Shown here: positions 7,701 through 14,035 of the stretch, one piece after another
How positions within the stretch are numbered: position 1 is the first letter of the stretch
Layout of the letters: each line of letters opens with the position of its first letter
Assembly: GCA_007132365.1 (NCBI GenBank)
Contig: SLOS01000409.1
Span: 1-32,113, forward strand
Length of the DNA: 32,113 bases
Source of the DNA: Bacteroidales bacterium
GTDB taxonomy: Bacteria; Bacteroidota; Bacteroidia; Bacteroidales; PUMT01
Direction: 5' to 3'
The notes under the pieces: model-generated
What the model saw: only the letters and a program-made list of their open reading frames with translations
What the model was told of the DNA's origin: nothing
Database searches by the model: none
Program-made: the position numbers and the translations under genes

Positions 7701-9864
7701 CATCCGAGAACCCGAGTCGCCTCAGGTCCGCAAAAACAAGATCCATGGTTCCTTTTCCGAACGCTCTGGCAGTGAAGATCCCAATTGCTGCATCCAGGTC
7801 AATCACCAGGTAGTCATCACTGTAACTGGCCGAGGCTGTTGCCACAGAATCATTAAGGCCCAGATCCAGCCTGATATCCTCATATGAATGCTCCATTACT
7901 GAAAGATGCCCGACAACAAGCTCTGTTTTCAGTTTCATCGATGCCGGATCCAGTCCGCGTCCCCAAAAATCCAGCTCAATTGAGGGGGCGCTGGTTATAA
8001 TTTCCATTTGCAGCAGGGTACCTATATCAAAAGATCCGGTATATATTTTCCCTTCAAAACTGCTTTCTGATTCCTGTTGATCATACATTGATGCAATGAT
8101 TGACACATCTCCCAGATTGCTGGCTATTGCCATGGCACTCTCAAATTCACTTAATGTACCCCTGAAGTGTCCCCCTGCATCAATAAATTCAGGCAGGGTA
8201 ATTCCTTCCGGATGCAGTGTGTCGGGTAAACTGGCGAAAAACGGACCGGGCAGGGCATGCAGGCTGAAATTCTCAATATCCAGGTATAAACTGTCTGTTT
8301 TTGGCATACCTTCAACAGCCCCGTTAAACAGGGCTGTAAAAAATCCGGGGCCGGACAGCCGGAGACTGTCCACTGTCACATATTCCAGTGATCCGTGTAC
8401 CCTTCCACCGAATTCAATGCCTTGATTATCCGGCCAGTTGAAATAGTAATACCGCATAAATGGCAGGAAGAAAGCGATATCTTTATTAATATGGTTATCT
8501 GTCAGGTACAGGTCGAAACTTTTATCATAGAGATCTTCCGGCATAAAATTCAGCAGGTTTGCTTCCGCTTCAAGACTAAGGCCCAGCCTGCTTTCACCTG
8601 TAAGCATATCAAGGGTGACTTTTCCGGATTCGCTGCCCAGGTTGATATCAAGGGAGAGTTTATCCAGGCTGAAGCTTTCCGAAATAAGCATGCTCATATT
8701 ATCTATATCCATGTCTATCCTGTCGGGGCCTGCAAATATGTCCTTTGCCAGAAAGTTAATTCCCCCGAGAGAGAAGTTGCCGGGATCGAATATATCTGTT
8801 TGAATACCTTTGGCCTCTTCGCGCAGACTGAAAAATGAATTTTTTATATCTATCCTTCCCAGTTTGACAGTCCACTCCAATATTTCAGAAAATACAAAAC
8901 CGGTCTTTTCTTCTGAATTTGCAGCAACTGTTTCATTGCTTTGTGTTGATGCTTCGTTTTTTTCCCCGGAAGGGAGAAGTATTGAAATTGCAAGATTTTC
9001 AGTCCCAATTGAGGCAAGTTCAATAAAATAATCCGGCAGATTGATTGTCTCAGGAACCAGGTTCAGCATGCCGGCATCGATGTTGAGATTCGTTCCTGCA
9101 AAATCTTTATAAACAAAAGCAAGATCTGAGACAGATAGTAAATTAACTGATAAGTCAAGCTCCGGAATTCCCGGTTCTGAAGGTTCGGGTGGCATTGAGG
9201 GCTCGCCGGTATTGATTTCCGTATAGCTTCCCCGGAGTTCTGTCTTGCCTGCATGGTATTTTCCGTTCAGAAGATCAGAATGCCGGAGACTGGTTTGAAA
9301 ATAGTCCAGATGAGTTTTCAGCCTCAATCCTGAATGATGGTCCTCAAAAGTAAAACTTATGTTTTCAAGTTTAAATAAATCAAGGTGGAATTCCATGGAA
9401 CCTTCAGTTTCTGCTGCCTGGTCTTCATTATCTGTATCGGGGGCAAATGCATCCAGAATGAATTGATAGTTAAATACTGTATCAGGCTTTTCCCTTTTAA
9501 TAACGGCCCTTAGGTCTGTAATATCCAGTGAACTGATATGAATCCTGTTTCGCAGAAGGGCACTAATTCTTATATTGGCAAACAGACTCCCGGTATAAAG
9601 CAGGGTGTCACCAGCGGCGTCTTCAACAAATACACCTTTTAATCCGACTGATTTGGGAAAACGAATTGCCACCCTGTCAATACTAATCTCGCTGTCTGTC
9701 CGTGAACCCAGCCATGAAGTTATTTTGCCTGTCAGAAAAGTCTGAACAGATGGAAACTGCAGGCTAATAAATATTAAAAAGAATATGAACAGGAAAGCGG
9801 CCAAAAGCCATGTCAGCAAGCGAACAGATCTGATCAGGTATTTCCGGATTCTATTTTGCAGCAT
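4735..9864 (-). CDS. tamB: Translocation and assembly module protein TamB (DUF490/AsmA-like)
   Basis: A 1709-residue protein with one N-terminal membrane anchor (LLTWLLAAFLFIFFLIFISL, residues about 17-36). A very long chain of amphipathic beta repeats follows, which in TamB/AsmA-like proteins builds a hydrophobic groove across the periplasm. The C-terminal TamB domain is recognisable near residues 1300-1709, with segments such as VISLLLLGSFLQENPL and GSRLLTQQLNRMADRYVKG. It is thought to act with TamA/TamL in outer-membrane protein insertion or in phospholipid transport. The length is larger than E. coli TamB (about 1260) but usual for Bacteroidota homologues. An acidic insertion at residues 827-862 is made of three 12-residue repeats. 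The ATG at 9864 directly precedes a typical basic-then-hydrophobic anchor. Divergent from the sugar dehydrogenase gene; no convincing promoter was found in the 184-base gap. Confidence 0.92.
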   Translation of the reverse strand: MLQNRIRKYLIRSVRLLTWLLAAFLFIFFLIFISLQFPSVQTFLTGKITSWLGSRTDSEISIDRVAIRFPKSVGLKGVFVEDAAGDTLLYTGSLFANIRISALLRNRIHISSLDITDLRAVIKREKPDTVFNYQFILDAFAPDTDNEDQAAETEGSMEFHLDLFKLENISFTFEDHHSGLRLKTHLDYFQTSLRHSDLLNGKYHAGKTELRGSYTEINTGEPSMPPEPSEPGIPELDLSVNLLSVSDLAFVYKDFAGTNLNIDAGMLNLVPETINLPDYFIELASIGTENLAISILLPSGEKNEASTQSNETVAANSEEKTGFVFSEILEWTVKLGRIDIKNSFFSLREEAKGIQTDIFDPGNFSLGGINFLAKDIFAGPDRIDMDIDNMSMLISESFSLDKLSLDINLGSESGKVTLDMLTGESRLGLSLEAEANLLNFMPEDLYDKSFDLYLTDNHINKDIAFFLPFMRYYYFNWPDNQGIEFGGRVHGSLEYVTVDSLRLSGPGFFTALFNGAVEGMPKTDSLYLDIENFSLHALPGPFFASLPDTLHPEGITLPEFIDAGGHFRGTLSEFESAMAIASNLGDVSIIASMYDQQESESSFEGKIYTGSFDIGTLLQMEIITSAPSIELDFWGRGLDPASMKLKTELVVGHLSVMEHSYEDIRLDLGLNDSVATASASYSDDYLVIDLDAAIGIFTARAFGKGTMDLVFADLRRLGFSDEELMVGSSIEADITFYPEDFFNGNITFSNTNIATGEATYSIPEMTVKSESRSGAYSLDISSEFLTAGYNGNFTPVDIPGALAGHFGDYFTVHDLSPATDDDPEPDVDNVLNGNQEEIADNDFNGSREKIEDNGLNEGQEEITDQFKNFSFEITLLPDDLINMVLFPGIDKYDTLSASVQYNSREQKLTFNASMEEFIYSGTDFRNIELTIDSDPKKMDFRVLLDTVGFNHTSIYSFELSGGLFDEILDLSLSFNDEGQKELFFIRSVIESREELYHISVDSDKLILNGEKWNIDSGNRIELGEGYLKVTDLILEDRGSILSVHSTESEEHENVLEINFSEFDLHRLTGFMDNESPYIGGIINGVITIRDIYSETSFIADMNIADITWAGERVELITLHAGDIQPGHYFLSAFLKHKESELSAEGEYISGEAGFDIDLEIERLDINLLEGFLREHLSEMSGFVHGKIRFTGTPENPEFNGDLNFHETSFRVLQLNAGYEIENQKIEFSDQSISLQDFTITDSRGRQAVVDGTLDFPGLENFIFNLNLVSKNFLLMDLQAGQQDMYHGRILMDSDLQLRGDLTGPSIEGNLKLMDGSRFTFIVPQTDPQIIAQEGIVKFIQVEEPDFFQLAQLEPSPDELTSELQGIDLRLNVELDRQTGLKVIIDEIAGDNLEIKGGGDLVLEIDPAGRIGLTGAFEIQEGNYFLTFYDVIRRDFRIEPGSTIMWTGDPIEAELDITAIYSLNTSPRELMRTHVEGDQIQAGRLRQQFPFLVYLNLDGDLLTPRISFRLDMPPGHEMALDGSLMARINEINQNESELNKQVISLLLLGSFLQENPLDRPGAGGIEATARSSGSRLLTQQLNRMADRYVKGVNISFEIDSYEQYIGDETVGRTELQMEVSRNFFDDRIRFTVAGNIELEDEAHRETRAGDIAGDFTMEYLITPEGNLILKGFRNTNFNDLFESEVIETGISLIISRNFNRFRDIIRRRED
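7279..7386 (-). repeat. Three tandem 36-bp repeats inside tamB
   Basis: Three head-to-tail 36-base units (7279-7314, 7315-7350, 7351-7386) encode VDNVLNGNQEEI, ADNDFNGSREKI and EDNGLNEGQEEI. The outer two units are identical at about 29 of 36 positions; the middle unit is more diverged. The unit is a multiple of three, so copy number can change without a frameshift. The repeats lie in a hydrophilic, Asp/Asn/Glu-rich linker between beta-rich segments. Confidence 0.9.
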
Positions 9865-10048
9865 TAGAGTGTCAGGATTTTGAATCTCTCTGTTTTTTTG
9901 AACAACAGCCCCCCTGGATTTGTTGAGCTTATGTAAAAATACACAAAATGCCGGAAAATTGCGACCTGAAAATTTGTAAATATATTATTCTTTTCATATT
10001 TTACTTACAATTATATGTCTGATTATTAAACTCTAATTACTTCATACT

Positions 10049-11167
10049 ATGGTTAAAATTGCGGCTTTATCTTTTTTATTGCTTTTGATCCTTAATTCCT
10101 GCAAAAGTGAAGAAATTCCGGGGGATCTGACAGAAACTGAAAAACTTTCATTTACTATAGATACTCTTGCTACCGGACTTGAGAATCCATGGGGTATGGC
10201 ATTTTTGCCGGATGGTCGTATTCTTATTGCTGAACGGCCCGGAAGATTGCGTGTATTCGCTCTGGGAGAATTGAGGGATACACCCGTACAGGGTATTCCT
10301 GAAATATGGGATCGTGGCCAGGGAGGATTGCTTGATGTGGTGCTGCATCCGGATTATGATGAAAATGGCTGGATCTACCTGGCCTATGCATCGCCCCGCG
10401 GAGATGGCGGCAATACATCAGTTTCACGTGGGAGACTTGTGGGAAACACCTTTACGGATGTCGAGCTTATATTCCAGGGTGAACCTGCTACAGGAGCGGG
10501 CCAGCATTTCGGCAGCCGGATAGTGTTTGATGACGAAGGCTATATGTTCACAACCATTGGGGACAGGGGAGTAATGCATAATGCACAGACTCTTGAAAAC
10601 CACAATGGTAAGGTCATCCGGCTTTACGATGACGGAAGTGTCCCTTCTGATAACCCGTTTACCGATACTGAGGGTGCAAAACCTGAAATATGGTCCTATG
10701 GCCACCGTAACATTCAGGGTATGGGTATTCATCCGGAAAGCAGATTATTATGGGCACATGAACACGGACCAAAGGGTGGAGATGAAATTAACCTCATACG
10801 TAAAGGACTCAATTACGGCTGGCCTGAAGTTACTCATGGGATAAATTACAACGGCACCATTATAACTGAAGATACCACAAGGGTAGGTATGGAGGACCCT
10901 GTTTTGCACTGGACTCCATCTATAGCTCCCTGCGGGATGGCTTTTGTGGACAGTGACAGGTATCCCGGATGGTATGGCAATATGCTCGCCGGTGCCCTTG
11001 CAGGCCAGCACATACACAGGGTGGTTCTTGAAGGTAATGAGGTTGTGCATACCGAATACCTGCTTGAGGGTTTTGCAAGGTTCAGGGATATAAGGCAGGG
11101 TCCCGACGGATATATTTATGTCCTGACAGAGGCGCCCGGCCTGTTTTTCCGTATCGTTCCCTGGTAA
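10049..11167 (+). CDS. PQQ-dependent sugar dehydrogenase-type beta-propeller lipoprotein
   Basis: A 372-residue member of the soluble glucose/sorbosone dehydrogenase family (E. coli YliI is about the same length). The family oxidises aldose sugars with pyrroloquinoline quinone in a six-bladed propeller. The N-terminus is a lipoprotein signal with lipobox LNSC (Cys18). Family segments in order are LPDGRILIAERPGRLRV, GGLLDVVLHPDY, AGQHFGSRIVFDDEGYMF with the likely catalytic His, the following GDRG, YGHRNIQGM with the conserved Arg, HEHGPKGGDEIN (a metal/PQQ region) and NYGWPEVTHG. The chain appears complete. No PQQ biosynthesis gene is visible nearby, so the cofactor would have to come from elsewhere, or the protein may use the fold differently. 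The gene is divergent from tamB and its stop lies 10 bases from the stop of the next, convergent gene. Confidence 0.88.
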   Translation: MVKIAALSFLLLLILNSCKSEEIPGDLTETEKLSFTIDTLATGLENPWGMAFLPDGRILIAERPGRLRVFALGELRDTPVQGIPEIWDRGQGGLLDVVLHPDYDENGWIYLAYASPRGDGGNTSVSRGRLVGNTFTDVELIFQGEPATGAGQHFGSRIVFDDEGYMFTTIGDRGVMHNAQTLENHNGKVIRLYDDGSVPSDNPFTDTEGAKPEIWSYGHRNIQGMGIHPESRLLWAHEHGPKGGDEINLIRKGLNYGWPEVTHGINYNGTIITEDTTRVGMEDPVLHWTPSIAPCGMAFVDSDRYPGWYGNMLAGALAGQHIHRVVLEGNEVVHTEYLLEGFARFRDIRQGPDGYIYVLTEAPGLFFRIVPW

Positions 11168-11177
11168 AGGCCGGCTG

Positions 11178-11927
11178 TCATTCTTCCAGCCTGTACAGAT
11201 TTCCCCTTGAGCTCATTTCCTCAATTATGATCTCATCAGGGTTTCCACGGTAGTATACATTGCCATAATGATTGATTACGGCAACAAGTTGCCTGTTTGC
11301 ATGTACATAGCTGTCAGCTATACTGTTGTTTGTTATTTTCATAAATTCAGTCTCCATATCCTCCGCAAAAAGCTTACTGCTCCCCCTTTGCCAAAGATCG
11401 GCATGCCTGCTGTACCCACGAAAGGTGTAGTGCCCGAAATTATTCCCGTCCGTTGTGAACCTTATGCTATGTGCATTTATTGTGATGTCGATAATTGCTG
11501 TGTGACCCAGTGAATAGAGAGAAAGATTGCCGAGATGCAGTGTGTCATACGATGTAATTGTGGAGGGGGACTGGAGCACCATTTTGCCGATTGCAGGAAA
11601 GGAAATTGTAACCCTGACCTCCGGGTAATCGGGTAACCATTTGAAACTGTTATTGTCCTTCAGATACACGCTGTTGTTATCAGTTCTGAGAGAGATATTC
11701 TTAACTTGTTTCTCTCCGCCCTCCAGTCTGATTGAATAGACAGAGTCGCTTCTGAGTTCTATGTTGAAAACATCGTAAATAACTAACGTATCAAATTCTT
11801 CCGTCTTAATGTACAATGTATGATCCTGATCTACACTGAAAAATATGGTTTTATCACAGGACACATTAATTATTAATGCGGTAAGAAATATGCAGGCAAT
11901 AGTGATTGCTGGATCTGTTTTGGACAT
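11178..11927 (-). CDS. GIN-domain (DUF2807-like) lipoprotein
   Basis: A 249-residue exported protein from the ATG at 11927. The ORF track starts at 11960, but a promoter-like pair ends directly before that codon, so the internal ATG is preferred. The signal peptide ends in INVSC, giving a lipidated Cys at residue 24. The mature part is a run of short beta-strands such as DVFNIELRSDSVYSIRLEGG and YPEVRVTISFPAIGKMVLQS, the pattern of the right-handed beta-helix GIN domain (DUF2807) common in Bacteroidota. No catalytic motif is visible. Such proteins are surface or periplasmic and have no established function. The gene is convergent with the sugar dehydrogenase gene and divergent from the next lipoprotein gene. 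Confidence 0.75.
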   Translation of the reverse strand: MSKTDPAITIACIFLTALIINVSCDKTIFFSVDQDHTLYIKTEEFDTLVIYDVFNIELRSDSVYSIRLEGGEKQVKNISLRTDNNSVYLKDNNSFKWLPDYPEVRVTISFPAIGKMVLQSPSTITSYDTLHLGNLSLYSLGHTAIIDITINAHSIRFTTDGNNFGHYTFRGYSRHADLWQRGSSKLFAEDMETEFMKITNNSIADSYVHANRQLVAVINHYGNVYYRGNPDEIIIEEMSSRGNLYRLEE

Positions 11928-11957
11928 TTTATATAGAATCAAACCCGGTTTTACATG

Positions 11958-11989
11958 CAAAAGATATAAAAATAATTTGATATATCAAT
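11958..11989 (-). promoter_or_regulatory. Putative promoter of the GIN-domain gene
   Basis: On the minus strand ATTG (11989-11986), 19 bases, then TATCTTTTG (11966-11958). Both boxes resemble the Bacteroidota consensus, although the -7 box has one extra base. A start site would lie at about 11953, leaving roughly 25 bases before the ATG at 11927. Confidence 0.4.
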
Positions 11990-12114
11990 TAATTCTTTAC
12001 CCGGCCGGTTTGGCTTTACTATCTGATTTTTTCTGTTATTTTTTTTTATCTTGCAGGCTGATAGAATCCTGTAAATCCTTTTTATTATCGAACACATAAA
12101 TAACTAAATAAAAA

Positions 12115-12720
12115 ATGATCAGAATAATATTTTTTTTGTCAATATTTTCAGCTATGTTTTTTTCTTGCGGACAAAGAAGTCAGGACAGGGAAGAGGCTTC
12201 GGATGATATGATCGTAAGGATTGAAGCACTGGAATCGGCTCTTTCCGAAAATGAAAGAGCTTTCCTTGACAACCTGGCAGGTCTGTGCGGAAAATCTTTC
12301 CGGGGGAAAGAAACATTCATGGCCCCTGGCAGAGAAAGCTGGGCTGATAAAGATTTTGTAATGCATGTTACTGTTTGTGAGGATGACAGGGTATATATCC
12401 CGTTTCATCTTGATGATGATCATTCCCGTACCTGGATGTTCCTGGCCGGGGATAAGGGCCTGCGTTTCAGGCATGATCACCGGCATGAGGACGGCACTCC
12501 CGAAGACCTTACCATGTACGGGGGGTATGCAGACGGAACCGGTACCGGATATATGCAGAAGTTCCCGGCAGATGATTACACGGTTGAGCTTCTTGAGGAT
12601 GTATTGAACAGGGAGTGGAGGGTTATCCTGGCTGAAGATTTAAGCACCCTTGAATATCAGCTGCTTTATCACGGTGAGGTTGTGTTTGCCGCAGAATTTG
12701 ACCTTACCAGTCCCCTCTAA
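12115..12720 (+). CDS. Uncharacterised conserved lipoprotein
   Basis: A 201-residue protein with a lipoprotein signal (FFSCGQ, Cys18) and a short Glu-rich helix (residues about 25-55). The main domain has the strongly patterned segments LAGLCGKSFRGKE, DKDFVMHVTVCEDD, IPFHLDDDHSRTWMF and FRHDHRHEDGTPEDLTMYGG, and ends in a strand FAAEFDLTSPL. The author recalls the same order of motifs (CGKxFxG, IPFHxxxDxSRTW, HDHRHEDG) in hypothetical exported proteins of other phyla, so it is a conserved family, but no function is known to the author. The clustered His and Asp residues of HDHRHED could bind metal; this is a guess. The Gfo/Idh/MocA gene follows after 30 bases and may be co-transcribed. Confidence 0.75.
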   Translation: MIRIIFFLSIFSAMFFSCGQRSQDREEASDDMIVRIEALESALSENERAFLDNLAGLCGKSFRGKETFMAPGRESWADKDFVMHVTVCEDDRVYIPFHLDDDHSRTWMFLAGDKGLRFRHDHRHEDGTPEDLTMYGGYADGTGTGYMQKFPADDYTVELLEDVLNREWRVILAEDLSTLEYQLLYHGEVVFAAEFDLTSPL

Positions 12721-12750
12721 CCGGAAATTAATGATCATTACCGTTATATT

Positions 12751-13842
12751 ATGGATAAAGCAAGAATTGGTTTCATGGGTTCGGGGGGGATAGCCCGCTC
12801 ACATGCCTATGCATTGAATTCACTGAAGTATTACTATTCTGATCCTCCGAAGGTGGAACTTATTGCGGTTACTTCTGCCCGGGAGGAGAGCCGGTCAGCA
12901 TTTGCATCGGAATTCGGGTTCAGGAGGGCTGTCAGTATAGAGGAGTTCATTTCCGGGCATGAAATTGACAGCGTGTTTATACTCGGGCCCAACAGTGTAC
13001 ATTATCAGCATCTTGAGGCGGCAGTTTCAATGCCGGGAGTCAGGAGGATATACCTGGAAAAACCTGTATGTTCAAATTATGATGAGGAGAAGAAAATAAA
13101 AAACCTGCTGACGATCATTCCAGGTGATAAACCGGTGCAGGCAGGCTTTCAGTTCCTCATGGGTGCTGCCGTCAGAGAAGCTCTCATATGGTGGAGGGAA
13201 AAGGATTTCGGGCGTCCGCTTCATTTCAGCTTTACCCTGAAGCACAGCGATTATTTGCAGGCATCATACCGGGCTAAAAGAAGGACAAGGCTCACCCCTG
13301 CTCCCGACGGGGGCGCTATGGCGGACCTGGGTTCTCATGCCATTAGCCTTATGGTGGCTTTCCTTGGTGAAGATCTGCAGGTATTGAACGCATTACAATC
13401 CGGCTCATTTGAAGATGTGCCGGCCGGTTCTGATCTCTACTCGGAGATCTCTGTTTTTGACCCTAAAAGCCGGGCCGTTGGCAACGTGTCCGGGAGCAGG
13501 GTGAGTGCAGGCATAGGCGATATGATGGCTTTTGAGATTTACGCTGAAAAAGGTGCGCTTAGATACAACTCCATGTATCCCGACAGGTTTGAGTATTTTT
13601 TTGAAAAGCCGGGTGACTGGGCAGTGCGTTTTACAGGCAGCAACTTCACCCCGGTTACGGGGTTCCCTTCGGGGCACGTTCCCGGTGGATGGCTGAGGGC
13701 CCTGGTCCATGCCCATTATGTTTTCCTCACGGGGAAAGATAAGCTGGCCTTTGTTCCCGATCTGGATCACGGACTGGAGGTGCAGAGGCTTGTAAGGGAA
13801 ACCGCTGAACATATGGTGTTGTTCAGGAAAAAGCACGGTTAA
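12751..13842 (+). CDS. Gfo/Idh/MocA family NAD(P)-dependent oxidoreductase
   Basis: A 363-residue cytoplasmic protein with the N-terminal Rossmann motif GSGGIARSHA (residues about 10-19) and the family motif LEKPVCSNY, whose Lys is usually part of the catalytic site. The C-terminal domain begins near GFQFLMGAAVREA and contains GGAMADLGSHAISL, corresponding to the conserved substrate-binding Asp/His helix. Members oxidise or reduce sugars, inositols and related polyols; the substrate cannot be told from sequence. The ATG at 12751 immediately precedes the Rossmann strand and the gene follows the lipoprotein gene by 30 bases. There is no export signal, unlike the other family member at 24278-25636. 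Confidence 0.9.
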   Translation: MDKARIGFMGSGGIARSHAYALNSLKYYYSDPPKVELIAVTSAREESRSAFASEFGFRRAVSIEEFISGHEIDSVFILGPNSVHYQHLEAAVSMPGVRRIYLEKPVCSNYDEEKKIKNLLTIIPGDKPVQAGFQFLMGAAVREALIWWREKDFGRPLHFSFTLKHSDYLQASYRAKRRTRLTPAPDGGAMADLGSHAISLMVAFLGEDLQVLNALQSGSFEDVPAGSDLYSEISVFDPKSRAVGNVSGSRVSAGIGDMMAFEIYAEKGALRYNSMYPDRFEYFFEKPGDWAVRFTGSNFTPVTGFPSGHVPGGWLRALVHAHYVFLTGKDKLAFVPDLDHGLEVQRLVRETAEHMVLFRKKHG

Positions 13843-13985
13843 AATGTTTCCTTTTACCAGTTTATCAATCATCTTTTTTGAAAAAAACAGGAATTTAAGG
13901 CCAATAATTACTGATATCTTTTGTAATATAGCTGAAAATTTACGGTTTTGTCCCCTGATAATCAGTCCGCCGGACGGGTCTTTAT

Positions 13986-14029
13986 TATATTTGGCGGGGG
14001 CTGCAGGCACTAACCGTTTTTGCACCGCC
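13986..14029 (+). promoter_or_regulatory. -7-like box and GC-rich hairpin in front of the PD40/SPOR gene
   Basis: TATATTTG (13986-13993) fits the Bacteroidota -7 box, but no -33 TTTG lies 19-21 bases upstream. From its last base, GGCGG (13993-13997) can pair with CCGCC (14025-14029), and TGCA (14002-14005) with TGCA (14021-14024), leaving four bulged bases. This bulged 9-bp stem ends six bases before the ATG at 14036. Such a GC-rich structure is unusual in an otherwise AT-rich leader. The rest of the 193-base gap shows nothing recognisable. Confidence 0.35.
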
Positions 14030-14035
14030 TGAATT

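Noticed and set aside
5165-8838. Many plus-strand ORFs antisense to tamB
   Set aside because: They are shadows of the long tamB frame, without motifs or signals of their own.
9865-10048. Promoter for the sugar dehydrogenase: TTTG (9973-9976), 20 bases, TATTTTAC
   Set aside because: The -7 box lacks the terminal TG, so the match is too weak to list as a feature.
13844-14032. 62-residue ORF between the oxidoreductase and PD40/SPOR genes
   Set aside because: No recognisable motif, composition like non-coding DNA, and it overlaps the probable promoter and leader hairpin of the next gene.
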